Below, one piece after another: positions 34,578 to 44,279 of a stretch of DNA of 64,000 nucleotides. This stretch comes from Gillisella terrae. GTDB taxonomy: Bacteria; Pseudomonadota; Alphaproteobacteria; Rhizobiales; Rhizobiaceae. Position 1 is the stretch's first letter, and every line of letters starts with the position of its first letter. A program made the translations under genes and the position numbers. The stretch is from contig NZ_SSOA01000002.1 of the NCBI RefSeq assembly GCF_004801395.1, positions 124,001 through 188,000 on the forward strand, written 5' to 3'. Under the pieces are notes generated by a model that saw nothing but the letters and a program-made list of their open reading frames with translations, searched no databases and was not told where the DNA came from.

Positions 34578-35879
34578 ATGATCCCGCGCTATTCCCGGCC
34601 AGAAATGGTCGCTATCTGGTCGCCCGAAACCAAATTCCGTATCTGGTTCGAGATCGAAGCTCATGCGTGTGACGCACTGGCCGAGCTGGGCGTGATCCCG
34701 AAAGAAGCGGCTCAGACCATCTGGGAAAAGGGCGGCGCTGCCGAATTTAATGTCGCTCGCATTGACGAAATTGAAGCCGTCACCAAGCATGACGTGATTG
34801 CCTTCCTCACCCATCTGGCCGAGTTCATTGGCCCCGACAGCCGCTTTGTGCATCAGGGCATGACCTCTTCTGATGTGTTGGACACCACGCTGAACATCCA
34901 GCTGGTCCGCGCTGCCGATCTGTTGCTGGCCGATATGGATCGCGTGCTGGCCGCCCTGAAAGCCCGCGCCTTTGAGCATAAGGATTCGGTGCGCATTGGC
35001 CGCAGCCATGGCATCCACGCCGAACCCACCACCATGGGCCTGACCTTTGCCCGCTTCTATGCCGAGATGGAGCGCAACCGCGCCCGTCTCGTCAACGCCC
35101 GTGCAGAAATTGCCACGGGTGCCATCTCCGGCGCTGTTGGCACCTTTGCCAACATCGACCCGCGCGTGGAAGAACACGTCTGCGCAAAGCTCGGCCTCGT
35201 GCCAGAGCCGGTCTCCACGCAGGTCATCCCGCGCGACCGTCACGCCATGTTCTTCGCAACCCTTGGCGTGATTGCCTCATCCATCGAAAACGTTGCGATT
35301 GAGATTCGCCACATGCAGCGCACCGAGGTGCTGGAAGCCGAAGAGTTCTTCTCTCCGGGCCAGAAGGGCTCTTCCGCCATGCCGCACAAGCGCAACCCGG
35401 TGCTGACCGAAAACCTCACCGGCCTCGCCCGCCTCGTGCGCATGTCGGTCACGCCTGCCATGGAAAACGTAGCCCTCTGGCATGAGCGCGACATCAGCCA
35501 CTCCAGCGTTGAACGCGCCATCGGCCCCGACACCACCATCACGCTCGATTTCGCCCTCAACCGTTTGGCTGGCGTTGTTGAAAAGCTGGTGATCTACCCG
35601 GAAAACATGTTGAAAAACATGAACAAATTCCGCGGCCTCGTCATGAGCCAGCGCGTACTGCTGGCGCTGACCCAAGCTGGCGTTTCCCGCGAAGACAGCT
35701 ACCGCCTCGTGCAGCGCAACGCCATGAAGGTCTGGGAACAAGGCAAGGACTTCTTGGAAGAACTGCTGGCTGACGCCGAAGTGCGGGCAGCCCTCACAGA
35801 AGAGCAAATCCGCGAGAAGTTTGACCTTGGCTACCACACCAAGCATGTGGACACGATTTTCAAGCGGGTCTTTGGGTAA
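34578..35879 (+). CDS. purB: Adenylosuccinate lyase
   Basis: Cleaves SAICAR and adenylosuccinate in purine synthesis, releasing fumarate. The 433 residues carry the superfamily signature GSSAMPHKRNP (about 266-276), the His-containing HQGMTSSDVLDT and RSHGIHAEPTTMG. It belongs to the fumarase/aspartase superfamily and acts as a tetramer. A clean terminator follows. Confidence 0.96.
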   Translation: MIPRYSRPEMVAIWSPETKFRIWFEIEAHACDALAELGVIPKEAAQTIWEKGGAAEFNVARIDEIEAVTKHDVIAFLTHLAEFIGPDSRFVHQGMTSSDVLDTTLNIQLVRAADLLLADMDRVLAALKARAFEHKDSVRIGRSHGIHAEPTTMGLTFARFYAEMERNRARLVNARAEIATGAISGAVGTFANIDPRVEEHVCAKLGLVPEPVSTQVIPRDRHAMFFATLGVIASSIENVAIEIRHMQRTEVLEAEEFFSPGQKGSSAMPHKRNPVLTENLTGLARLVRMSVTPAMENVALWHERDISHSSVERAIGPDTTITLDFALNRLAGVVEKLVIYPENMLKNMNKFRGLVMSQRVLLALTQAGVSREDSYRLVQRNAMKVWEQGKDFLEELLADAEVRAALTEEQIREKFDLGYHTKHVDTIFKRVFG

Positions 35880-35909
35880 AAATAGCCCTCAAATGCCGTT
35901 AAAATCTTC

Positions 35910-35934
35910 AAAGCCGCCCCAAATGGGCGGCTTT
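35910..35934 (+). terminator. Terminator after purB
   Basis: AAAGCCGCCC (35910-35919), loop CAAAT and GGGCGGCTTT (35925-35934) form a ten-pair stem whose last bases are T. Confidence 0.85.
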
Positions 35935-35984
35935 ATGCATTATAGAGCGATCAAGACCGAAATAGCCGAAAAGCTGGAGAAAGC

Positions 35985-36977
35985 ATGAAGTATCTATTGC
36001 GCTTGATGGGCATTCTTCTTCTCGTCATCTTGGCTTTGATTGCAGTGATCGCTACAGGGTGGATAACCTTAGCGCTGTGGTATCGCATTCCTGGATCAGA
36101 CCTCGTGCGTAGTGCAGCTTCTGGTCTGTGGCTGTTGTTTGTACTGGCCATTCTTTCATTGGGTCGAAAATCGCCGCTTACCTCAGTCGTACTGTTTCTA
36201 ATGAGCTTGGTCGTCGTCGGCATCTGGTGGCAATCGATCAAGCCGAGTCTTGATCGCGATTGGGCGGTGGATGTTTCCAGAACTGTGACGGGAACCGTTG
36301 ATGACAACATTGTCACGCTCCAGAACGTGCGCAATTTCCACTGGACAAGCGATAGTGCCGCCGATGCCAGATGGGAGACGCGGCAATATGATCTCAATAA
36401 GCTGAATGAGGCCGATATGGTCCTGTCCTATTGGGGCATGGATGCCATTGCCCATACGCTGGTCAGTTTCGGTTTTGAGGATGGTCAACGGGTAGTGTTT
36501 TCGGTGGAAACGCGGCGCGAGAAGACCGAATCCTATTCATCGATTGCAGGCTTTTTCAAAACCTATGAGCTGGCTTTTCTCGCCGCCGATGAGCGCGATA
36601 TTCTCTATCTACGCACCAATATGCGCAAGGAAGACACCTATCTTTACCCGCTGGATATTCCCAAACAGGCGATGCGCGCCTTGTTTTTGAATTACGTGAA
36701 CTCGGCAGATCAGCTTGCGAAGCAGCCCCAATTCTACGACACCATCACCACCAACTGCACCACGGTGGTGTTTGATCTTGCCCGCCAGATTGAGCCGGGC
36801 ATTCCAACGGATTACCGTGTTTTGCTGTCGGGTTATTTGCCCGGCTATCTCGCAGAGCATGGAGCCTCAGTATGGAAGCTACCGGAGGCTGAACTTCGCA
36901 AACGCGCCGCCATCAGCAGCAAAGCACAAGCCGCAGGCAATGAACCGGCTGATTATTCCAGTGTGATCAGGCAGTAA
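35985..36977 (+). CDS. Membrane protein with DUF4105 domain
   Basis: A 330-residue inner-membrane protein. Three hydrophobic segments occupy about 1-90, followed by a DUF4105 domain (about 115-275). This domain family resembles papain-like enzymes; the likely nucleophile is the Cys in TITTNCTTVVFDL. A hydrolase or peptidase role is inferred from the fold only. The ATG has GGAG five bases upstream. It is a single-gene unit between the purB terminator and the VOC promoter. Confidence 0.82.
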   Translation: MKYLLRLMGILLLVILALIAVIATGWITLALWYRIPGSDLVRSAASGLWLLFVLAILSLGRKSPLTSVVLFLMSLVVVGIWWQSIKPSLDRDWAVDVSRTVTGTVDDNIVTLQNVRNFHWTSDSAADARWETRQYDLNKLNEADMVLSYWGMDAIAHTLVSFGFEDGQRVVFSVETRREKTESYSSIAGFFKTYELAFLAADERDILYLRTNMRKEDTYLYPLDIPKQAMRALFLNYVNSADQLAKQPQFYDTITTNCTTVVFDLARQIEPGIPTDYRVLLSGYLPGYLAEHGASVWKLPEAELRKRAAISSKAQAAGNEPADYSSVIRQ

Positions 36978-37036
36978 AATTGAAAAAACGTGGCTTTGCA
37001 ACATTCTGCTTTTTAATGTTCTTGGCAATACTGCTA

Positions 37037-37067
37037 TTGACCTCAACCATGGTTGAGGTTCTATAAA
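37037..37067 (+). promoter_or_regulatory. MerR-family (SoxR-like) promoter
   Basis: TTGACC (37037-37042) and TATAAA (37062-37067) are separated by 19 bases, the over-long spacing used by MerR-type activators. The spacer carries the perfect palindrome CCTCAACCATGGTTGAGG (37041-37058), whose half-sites CCTCAA and TTGAGG match those of SoxR. It drives the VOC gene starting 64 bases downstream. Confidence 0.8.
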
Positions 37068-37130
37068 CTCGATCAACCCACAACGCGACGTCCAATTCCA
37101 ATGGCAGCGCAGAACAAGGAGTTGATCATC

Positions 37131-37607
37131 ATGGTCCAAATCAACGGTCTATACGAAACCCACCTGACCGTTTCCAATCTTGAAGAGTCCATCGATTTCT
37201 ATCGGGATGTTGTCGGACTGGAACTTGCCCATAAAATACCAGCCCGGGATGTCGCCTTTTTCTGGATTGGTGGACGTGAGCGCTCCATGCTCGGCCTGTG
37301 GTCAATTCACAGCTCGCCTATGCAAATGAAACTGCATACCGCGTTTCAAACCTCGCTTGAGCAGGTACTACAGGCACCAGACTATTTGCGGTCCAAAGGT
37401 GTTATTCCTCTCAATCTGAGCGGAAACGCAGAAATCGATCAGCCTATTGTTTTGCCATGGATGCCAGCAGCCAGCGTCTATTTTCGTGATCCAGACGGCC
37501 ATTCGCTGGAATATATCGCTATCCTGCCAGAACCACCCCGTCCGGACCTCAGCGCCATGGCGACCTATGCAGAATGGCGTGACCTCCACCAGAACGCACA
37601 GCCATAA
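37131..37607 (+). CDS. VOC-family (glyoxalase/dioxygenase fold) protein
   Basis: A 158-residue vicinal-oxygen-chelate protein. The metal-ligand-type positions H11 (ETHLTV) and E127 (PDGHSLEY) are present, with FYRDVVGLELAHKI between them. Possible roles are drug or toxin resistance or glyoxal-type detoxification. The ATG at 37131 follows AAGGAG; a frame opening at 37053 would start inside the promoter. Control by a SoxR-type regulator encoded elsewhere is likely, so a redox- or xenobiotic-stress function is inferred. Confidence 0.85.
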   Translation: MVQINGLYETHLTVSNLEESIDFYRDVVGLELAHKIPARDVAFFWIGGRERSMLGLWSIHSSPMQMKLHTAFQTSLEQVLQAPDYLRSKGVIPLNLSGNAEIDQPIVLPWMPAASVYFRDPDGHSLEYIAILPEPPRPDLSAMATYAEWRDLHQNAQP

Positions 37608-37621
37608 TCATGAATCATACA

Positions 37622-37660
37622 AAAATGCCGTCGCAAAATCTGATTTTGCGACGGCATTTT
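37622..37660. terminator. Bidirectional terminator between VOC gene and ilvD
   Basis: A perfect 17-base stem, 37622-37638 with 37644-37660, and a TCTGA loop. A-rich on one side and T-rich on the other, it serves both converging genes. Confidence 0.93.
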
Positions 37661-37683
37661 CAGTTATTTACAGCTCGAAACCC

Positions 37684-39519
37684 TTACTCAGGCAACTTCC
37701 TTACCGCTCCCAAATCCGCAGAGGTCGCAAACGCCGCATAGGCCTTCAACGCCGTTGTCACCTTGCGCTTACGCACCTCCGCTGGTTTCCAGCCAGCGGC
37801 ATCTTGCGCCACGCGGCGGGCGGCGAGTTCGCCTTCAGACAGCATCAGTTCAATCGTGCGGTTTGGAATGTCAATGGCGATGGTGTCGCCATTGCGCACG
37901 AGGCCGATGGTGCCGCCGTTGGCGGCTTCTGGCGAGACGTGGCCGATGGACAGGCCCGATGTGCCGCCGGAGAAGCGACCGTCGGTGATCAGCGCACAAG
38001 CCTTGCCGAGGCCTTTGGATTTCAGGTAGCTGGTTGGATACAGCATTTCCTGCATGCCCGGACCGCCCTTAGGACCTTCGTAGCGGATCACCACCACGTC
38101 ACCGGCAACAACTTCATTGCTCAAAATGGCTTTTACGGCAGCGTCCTGGCTTTCATAGACCTTGGCAGGACCAGTGAATTTCAAAATGCTTTCGTCAACG
38201 CCTGCGGTTTTAACGATGCAGCCGTCCAGCGCGATATTGCCCTTCAGCACGGCCAAGCCGCCATCCTTGGAGAATGGCTTTTCAACCGAGCGAATCACGC
38301 CCTCTTCGCGGTCCATATCCAGCTCATCCCAGCGAGATGATTGCGAGAATGCCACCTGCGTAGGCACGCCGCCGGGAGCTGCACGGAAGAATTCGCGAAC
38401 GCTCTCGGAATTGGTGCGGGTGATGTCCCATTGGTCGATCGCATCGCCCAGCGTCGGGGCGTGAACGGTTGGGCAATCGCGGTTGATCAGGCCACCGCGA
38501 TCCAGCTCGCCGAGAATACGCATGATGCCGCCTGCGCGGTGTACGTCTTCCATATGCACATCCTGCTTGGCAGGCGCGACCTTGGAGAGGCACGGAACTT
38601 TACGCGACAGGCGATCAATATCGTCCATGGTGAAATCCACCTCGCCTTCATAAGCGGCGGCGAGAATGTGCAGAACCGTGTTGGTGGAACCGCCCATGGC
38701 AATGTCCAGCGCCATAGCGTTTTCAAACGCGGATTTGGACGCAATGGCGCGCGGCAGCACGTTTTCATCTTCCTGCTCGTAGTAGCGACGCGCCAGATCA
38801 ACAATCAGATGACCGGCTTCGACAAACAGCCGCTTGCGGTCCGAGTGGGTGGCCAAGGTCGAGCCATTGCCCGGCAAGGACAGGCCGAGCGCTTCGGTGA
38901 GACAGTTCATCGAATTGGCGGTGAACATGCCAGAGCATGAGCCACAGGTGGGGCAGGCCGAGCGCTCGATAGTGGCCACGTCTTCATCGGAAATCTTGTC
39001 GTCAGCGGCAGCAACCATGGCATCTACGAGGTCGAGTGCGACCTTCTTGCCGTGCATCACCACTTTGCCCGCTTCCATCGGCCCGCCAGAAACGAATACG
39101 GTTGGGATGTTGAGACGCAAGGATGCCATCAACATGCCGGGGGTGATCTTGTCGCAGTTGGAAATGCAGACCATGGCATCGGCGCAATGGGCATTGACCA
39201 TATACTCAACCGAATCCGCGATGATTTCGCGTGACGGCAGCGAATAGAGCATGCCGTCATGGCCCATGGCGATACCATCATCCACGGCGATGGTGTTGAA
39301 CTCCTTGGCAACGCCGCCAGCGGCTTCAATCTCGCGGGCAACCAGTTGGCCGAGATCTTTCAGATGCACATGGCCGGGCACAAATTGGGTGAACGAATTG
39401 ACGACGGCAATAATCGGCTTGCCGAAATCGCCATCCTTCATGCCGGTTGCGCGCCAAAGGCCGCGCGCGCCTGCCATGTTGCGGCCGTGAGTCGTGGTTC
39501 TGGAGCGATAGACGGGCAT
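37684..39519 (-). CDS. ilvD: Dihydroxy-acid dehydratase
   Basis: Dehydrates dihydroxy-isovalerate and -methylvalerate in branched-chain amino acid synthesis. The 611 residues contain the Fe-S cysteine motifs [12 protein letters not shown] and [18 protein letters not shown] and the C-terminal [20 protein letters not shown]. The ATG at 39519 ([12 protein letters not shown]) is chosen because GAGGTGA lies six bases upstream, rather than a GTG three codons earlier. It is a likely client of the suf system. Confidence 0.96.
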   Translation of the reverse strand: MPVYRSRTTTHGRNMAGARGLWRATGMKDGDFGKPIIAVVNSFTQFVPGHVHLKDLGQLVAREIEAAGGVAKEFNTIAVDDGIAMGHDGMLYSLPSREIIADSVEYMVNAHCADAMVCISNCDKITPGMLMASLRLNIPTVFVSGGPMEAGKVVMHGKKVALDLVDAMVAAADDKISDEDVATIERSACPTCGSCSGMFTANSMNCLTEALGLSLPGNGSTLATHSDRKRLFVEAGHLIVDLARRYYEQEDENVLPRAIASKSAFENAMALDIAMGGSTNTVLHILAAAYEGEVDFTMDDIDRLSRKVPCLSKVAPAKQDVHMEDVHRAGGIMRILGELDRGGLINRDCPTVHAPTLGDAIDQWDITRTNSESVREFFRAAPGGVPTQVAFSQSSRWDELDMDREEGVIRSVEKPFSKDGGLAVLKGNIALDGCIVKTAGVDESILKFTGPAKVYESQDAAVKAILSNEVVAGDVVVIRYEGPKGGPGMQEMLYPTSYLKSKGLGKACALITDGRFSGGTSGLSIGHVSPEAANGGTIGLVRNGDTIAIDIPNRTIELMLSEGELAARRVAQDAAGWKPAEVRKRKVTTALKAYAAFATSADLGAVRKLPE

Positions 39520-39772
39520 GGATGTCACCTCGAAATCTGGTTTTACCGCGAAAGCCTCTTCAACAATGAAGGTTGCGGGCTGGTTTTGAGTTTTTCTAGG
39601 CTAATTGGTGGTTTGTGTCACTATCAGCAAGCCCGAAAACGGTACTGTTGCCAATGCACAGGAATGTGAACCGCAAAAACGCGCAAAATTCGAAATCCCC
39701 TGTAACATTTTCAATCCAGCGACCGTACTTATGCGTAGAATGCTTTTAAAGCTGATAGGGAGCACACTGACC

Positions 39773-40720
39773 ATGGCCGTATTTCGCCCGCCTCACATCC
39801 CCGCCTCCGAGATCACGCCGCAGGGCGTTTATCTGTCTCGCCGCACATTGATGGGCGCTGCCGCAGGCACATTGGGGCTTGCTATTGCAGGCGATGCCCT
39901 TGCAGCACCACTCACAGGCAAGCCAACGGCCTATAAAGTACCAGACAAGCTGACGCCGAAAAAGGACGTTACCACCTATAATAATTTCTACGAATTCGGC
40001 ACGGATAAATCGGATCCGGCCAATAATTCCGGCAAATTCAAGCCGACGCCATGGACGGTCGAAATCGGCGGGTTGGTGGCCAAGCCGCAGAAAATTAGCA
40101 TCGAGGACATCATGTCGTCTTTCACCATGGAAGACCGCATCTATCGCATGCGCTGCGTTGAGGCATGGTCCATGGTGATTCCGTGGATTGGTTTTCCGCT
40201 CTCAGCCCTGTTGGATAAGGTCGAGCCCTTGGGCAGTGCCAAATATGTGGCGTTTGAAACCGTGGTGCGGCCCGATGAAATGCCGGGGCAGAGCGGCTTT
40301 TTCCAATCCATCAACTGGCCTTACGTGGATGGTTTGCGGCTGGATGAGGCACGCAATCCGCTGACAATTCTCGCCACCGGCCTCTATGGCGAAACCCTGC
40401 CAAATCAAAATGGTGCGCCGCTGCGCCTCGTAGTTCCGTGGAAATATGGCTTCAAGGGCATCAAATCGATTGTCAAAATTACCCTCACCGAAAAGCAGCC
40501 GCCCTGCACGTGGAATATTCTGGCCCCCAATGAATATGGCTTCTATGCCAATGTGAACCCCAAGGTCGATCATCCCCGCTGGAGCCAGGCAACCGAGCGG
40601 CGCATTGGCGAAAGTGCAGGCCTGTTTGGTGGCGCGCGCATCGATACCCTGCCCTTCAATGGCTATGGTGAACAAGTGGCAAGCCTTTACAAAGGCATGG
40701 ACCTGACGAAGTTCTATTGA
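39773..40720 (+). CDS. msrP: Protein-methionine-sulfoxide reductase catalytic subunit MsrP
   Basis: A periplasmic molybdenum enzyme that repairs oxidised methionines in envelope proteins. It has 315 residues. A twin-arginine signal ([11 protein letters not shown], arginines 23-24) precedes the sulfite-oxidase-like domain. The molybdenum-coordinating Cys is in [14 protein letters not shown] (C128). The ATG at 39773 is chosen for signal-peptide length; an upstream frame from 39605 lacks support. It needs the cofactor made by MoaC/MoeA and is followed directly by msrQ. The 253 bases upstream must hold divergent promoters for ilvD and msrP; no specific site was recognised. Confidence 0.93.
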   Translation: MAVFRPPHIPASEITPQGVYLSRRTLMGAAAGTLGLAIAGDALAAPLTGKPTAYKVPDKLTPKKDVTTYNNFYEFGTDKSDPANNSGKFKPTPWTVEIGGLVAKPQKISIEDIMSSFTMEDRIYRMRCVEAWSMVIPWIGFPLSALLDKVEPLGSAKYVAFETVVRPDEMPGQSGFFQSINWPYVDGLRLDEARNPLTILATGLYGETLPNQNGAPLRLVVPWKYGFKGIKSIVKITLTEKQPPCTWNILAPNEYGFYANVNPKVDHPRWSQATERRIGESAGLFGGARIDTLPFNGYGEQVASLYKGMDLTKFY

Positions 40721-40722
40721 TC

Positions 40723-41358
40723 ATGGCTGATTTTAAACTTTCCGCCCGGCAAAAATCACTCAGCATCTGGGCGCTTTACGCCATCGGTTTAGCGCCCGGC
40801 CTTTACGCCTTCTACCTTGGTATTTTCGGCGGGCTGGGGGCTGACCCTGTGCGTGAGTTTGAGCATCGTTTGGGCCTTTGGGCTCTGCGGCTGCTCTGTC
40901 TGGGGTTGGCGGTAACGCCCTTGCGCGATCTGTTCAAGGTCAATCTCATTGCCTATCGCAGGGCGCTGGGGCTTTTGGCGTTCTACTATGTGCTGGCGCA
41001 TTTTGCCGTTTATCTGACCCTTGATCGCGGCCTGATCTTCTCGTCAATTCTGGGTGATATTCTGAAGCGTCCCTATATCATGCTGGGCATGTTGGGGCTG
41101 GTTTTGCTGATTCCGCTGGCGCTGACCTCCAACCGTTGGTCCATTCGCAAATTGGGCAGCAAATGGAACACACTGCACAAGGCCAGCTATATCATTCTAG
41201 CAGCCGGGCTTTCGCATTTCGTTCTCTCGCGCAAATCCTTCACACTGGAGCCAGCAACCTACACGGCTATTGTCTTTGTGCTTTTGGGCTATCGGCTGAT
41301 CCGCCCCAAAATCATGGACATGAAGCGCAAGAAATCGGCAAGGATGCGGGCGGCATAG
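40723..41358 (+). CDS. msrQ: Haem-containing membrane subunit MsrQ
   Basis: An inner-membrane b-type cytochrome that passes electrons from the respiratory chain or flavin reductase to MsrP. It has 211 residues and about six membrane helices. Likely haem-ligand histidines are in FEHRLGLW, YYVLAHFAVY, NTLHKASY and GLSHFVLS. It belongs to the ferric-reductase-like transmembrane family. The ATG at 40723 is two bases after the msrP stop. Confidence 0.93.
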   Translation: MADFKLSARQKSLSIWALYAIGLAPGLYAFYLGIFGGLGADPVREFEHRLGLWALRLLCLGLAVTPLRDLFKVNLIAYRRALGLLAFYYVLAHFAVYLTLDRGLIFSSILGDILKRPYIMLGMLGLVLLIPLALTSNRWSIRKLGSKWNTLHKASYIILAAGLSHFVLSRKSFTLEPATYTAIVFVLLGYRLIRPKIMDMKRKKSARMRAA

Positions 41359-41686
41359 TCACCCGGTTGGGGCAAGGTCGGAGCGCTAGCACCATGCATA
41401 AACGTGCATGGGGTCTGAGTAGCAACGGAGTAGAAAACCAACATAAGCCACGTTGACCTCACAGAAAGAGCGAGGCGAGAGTTTATCGGCCATAGATTTC
41501 TGTAGAGGGACTTGTGAAATTCGATGGCCGTTCCGAGGTTTTCCTGAGAGGCTTTCACGCCTCACATCACACCGGAGTCTTCTGGACGATCTGTGACCGG
41601 TAGCCCACATTGCAGGCATGAGCCGAGCAGTGAAGCCGCCGTTTGCCTGGGCAGGGACGTAACGGGTCGATATGAGAGGATTTAAA
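41359..41686. other. Spacer of unknown content between msrQ and VOC gene 2
   Basis: No convincing gene is present on either strand in these 328 bases, and the base texture differs from the flanks. It holds the dyad CCATGCA (41392-41398), six bases, TGCATGG (41405-41411), which could be an operator. It may be remnant or imported DNA. Confidence 0.4.
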
Positions 41687-42145
41687 ATGGACGGAGATGC
41701 TGGCGTGATCGCTGTGGATCATACGGGGTTCTCGGTCGCCTCGTTGGAGGAGGCGATACAGTTTTGGACTGAGGCGATGGGTTTCGGCCTTGTTCGCCAA
41801 GGAGAAATGGGTGGAGAATTCCTACGTGAGGCCACGGGGGTTGACGATCCGCGATGCCGAATGGCGCTGGTGACGGCTCCAAACGGCTACCCTATCGAGC
41901 TCCTTGAGTATTCGACAGGCCCTACACTGGGCCAGGCACCTCGTAGCACAGGTGCGATCGGTGCCGCGCACATCGCCCTCACGGTTGCGGATATTCGCAT
42001 AGCAATCGCCCGGATTGAGAAGGCAGGGTGGGCAGTGAAGGGTTCGCCGCAGCCAATACCAGCCGGTCCCCGATGCGGAACAATGGTCGCGTACATCTCC
42101 GGTCCGGATGGCATCACCATTGAGCTGATGCAGCCGCTCGTTTAA
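41687..42145 (+). CDS. VOC-family protein, methylmalonyl-CoA epimerase/glyoxalase-like
   Basis: A 152-residue two-module VOC protein with a full metal-ligand set: H12 (VDHTGF), E71 (YPIELLEY), H95 (AAHIAL) and E146 (ITIELMQP). The substrate is not predictable. The ATG at 41687 follows GAGAGGA at seven bases and is preferred to the ATG at 41672. By eye its codon choice (ctc, gag, cga mixtures) and the spacer before it look unlike the neighbours, which could mean recent acquisition. It is unrelated in detail to the VOC gene at 37.1 kb. Confidence 0.82.
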   Translation: MDGDAGVIAVDHTGFSVASLEEAIQFWTEAMGFGLVRQGEMGGEFLREATGVDDPRCRMALVTAPNGYPIELLEYSTGPTLGQAPRSTGAIGAAHIALTVADIRIAIARIEKAGWAVKGSPQPIPAGPRCGTMVAYISGPDGITIELMQPLV

Positions 42146-42244
42146 CATTCCCGCGTCGTGCAACGCCCCTTCGGTCCGGGAAAGCTCCTTGTGTAAGTTT
42201 TCTGCTCCGTTAATACCCAACCCTCTAATGGAGACCTACCGACC

Positions 42245-44089
42245 TTGCTGACTGCCTCGCCAACTTTGACAGACGCCCAAATACTGTATGACAACGGCCA
42301 GTATCAGGCTGCTGTTGATATTCTATCAACATTGCTCGCATCCCATCCGGGACCAGAAGCCGCGAAATTGCTGGGCGATGCGCTGCTTAAGATGGATATC
42401 CCGGAAGGCGCAGTGCAAGCCTATGAGTTTGCCTCAGATCGCATGTCGGAGCCGGAGCGCGGCGAAATGCTGGCGCAGGCAGCTTTTATTGCGCTTTCAA
42501 CCCGCAATGTGACGTCCGATTCTCCCCAGTTTCAAAAATATATCGCTGCTCTGGCTGCAAGCCCTGTTCTCATCCACCTTCAGCGGGCTGCTGAAATATT
42601 GCTGTCCGATACGCGCAATCCGCTTGCTGTCAGCGTTTTGCAAAAATTGCGGACTGCCTTACCCGACGACAGTTACATTCGCCTCACGCTGCTGCGTTTG
42701 GCGCGAGAACATTGCAACTATCCAATCGTTGCAGCAGAAGAGCCACTGCTTTTGACTGAGCTGCTGGAGGGCAAAACAGACTGCCTTCGCAATGAGCCAC
42801 CGCACAGCAGCATCATGTGGACAGAGAATGAAGAGCTCAATCGCCTTGCGTCGTCAATCGGATCGATCCAGCCAATCACGCCAGAAATGCAGGTCCAACG
42901 CCGCGCCCAACCACACATCTGGGGCGATAAAATCCGCATCGGTTATCTCTCCTGTGACCTGTGGGATGATCACGCCACCATGCGCCTGTTTCGCAGCGTG
43001 TTGACCGCCCATGATCCCGCAAGATTTGATGTTACCCTGTTTTGCTATACGCCTGAAAAGCTCCTAAGCTTTGATCAGGGTGGGCGGAAAGATTGGGGCA
43101 ATATCATCAGCATCGAGGCGATGAATGATGATCAAGCCGCATCCACCATTCGCTCAAAAAATATCGATATTCTTGTAGACCTGAAAGGCCACACGCGCGG
43201 TACACGCTCGCAACTGATGAACAGGCCGCTGGCTCCTGTGCATGTGCAATGGTTGGGCTTTCCCGGCACCTGTGTTGAGGTGGATTGTGATTATGCCATT
43301 GGCGACCGCTTTGTGCTGCCAGACAGTTCAGCCCCGTTTTATCACGAAAAATTCTGTCGCCTGCCGGAATGCTATCAGCCCAATGATCCGGTTCACCGCC
43401 CGTTGCCGTCTGCTGCCAAACGCACGGCGCTTGGCCTGCCAGCAGACCGGGTGATTATTGCGGCCTTCAATGCCCAGCGCAAGAACTCGCTCCACACCAT
43501 GGCGCTCTGGGCAGAGGTGCTGAAAGCCAACCCCAAGGCAATTTTGTGGCTGATGGTGGATGGCAATCACGCCCGTCAAGCTACCGCCGCCCATTTCAAA
43601 ACCCTTGGCATCAAGCAATCTCAACTGCTGTTTGCGCCCAAAATGGCTTATGCTGGCCATTTGGCGCGGGTGCAGGCCGCCGATTTTGCCATTGATACAT
43701 TCCCCTGCAATGGTCATACCACCACCTCCGATATGCTTTGGGCCGGACTGCCCGTCATCACCAAACGTGGTGGAAATTTTGCGTCGCGGGTTTCGGAAAG
43801 CCTGCTGCATGCCATTGGTCTGGCTGAACTGGTAGCCGAGGATGATGCTGCCTTTGTGGAGTTGGCGACAAGTTTGATCAATTCGCCTGAGCGATTGGCA
43901 AATCTGAAAACCCATCTGAACGAGCAGCGCTTCCACTCCCCGTTATTCGATTCAGAACGCCTTTGCCGCCATCTTGAGCGCGCTTTTGAAATGATGGTAG
44001 ACAGCGCAAAAGCCGGTCTGGAACCACAACATTTTGATGTTCCAGCCCTGCCTTCACGCATTGGTTCCTTTGAATCGATGCGTCCATAA
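42245..44089 (+). CDS. SPINDLY/OGT-like (GT41) glycosyltransferase with TPR N-terminus, copy 3
   Basis: A 614-residue paralogue of the two GT41 proteins at 14-18 kb. The TPR-like part is longer (about 1-170). The catalytic half keeps GYLSCDLWDDHAT (H243), DILVDLKGHT, PVHVQWLGFPGT, NAQRKNSL (K413), CNGHTTTSDMLWAGLPV (H491) and SRVSESLLHAIGLAELVA, then the shared tail GLEPQHFDVPALPSR. The start is taken as TTG 42245 with GGAG about eleven bases upstream; no in-frame ATG is available near. It stands alone, 24 kb from its paralogues and next to an atypical stretch. Confidence 0.83.
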   Translation: MLTASPTLTDAQILYDNGQYQAAVDILSTLLASHPGPEAAKLLGDALLKMDIPEGAVQAYEFASDRMSEPERGEMLAQAAFIALSTRNVTSDSPQFQKYIAALAASPVLIHLQRAAEILLSDTRNPLAVSVLQKLRTALPDDSYIRLTLLRLAREHCNYPIVAAEEPLLLTELLEGKTDCLRNEPPHSSIMWTENEELNRLASSIGSIQPITPEMQVQRRAQPHIWGDKIRIGYLSCDLWDDHATMRLFRSVLTAHDPARFDVTLFCYTPEKLLSFDQGGRKDWGNIISIEAMNDDQAASTIRSKNIDILVDLKGHTRGTRSQLMNRPLAPVHVQWLGFPGTCVEVDCDYAIGDRFVLPDSSAPFYHEKFCRLPECYQPNDPVHRPLPSAAKRTALGLPADRVIIAAFNAQRKNSLHTMALWAEVLKANPKAILWLMVDGNHARQATAAHFKTLGIKQSQLLFAPKMAYAGHLARVQAADFAIDTFPCNGHTTTSDMLWAGLPVITKRGGNFASRVSESLLHAIGLAELVAEDDAAFVELATSLINSPERLANLKTHLNEQRFHSPLFDSERLCRHLERAFEMMVDSAKAGLEPQHFDVPALPSRIGSFESMRP

Positions 44090-44128
44090 TGTCAGAAGGT
44101 GTAAGGACGCTGTAACACTTTTAATCTG

Positions 44129-44176
44129 CTGCATAATTTTCACCTTAAATCGATTCCGATTTAAGGAATTATGCAG
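44129..44176. repeat. Palindromic repeat, full copy 2
   Basis: Outer arms CTGCATAATT (44129-44138) and AATTATGCAG (44167-44176), and inner arms CCTTAAATCG (44143-44152) and CGATTTAAGG (44157-44166), are both perfect, around a four-base loop. It lies in the 190-base spacer before the redox-sensor gene. Confidence 0.8.
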
Positions 44177-44279
44177 TAGACGCTTTGTCGATAAAGAATA
44201 CTGTAAAACTCTGACTCTATTGATATTGATAGAAATATTGCCTCGCCAAAAGGCGTGAATTGAAAACAGGGGGCGGCAA

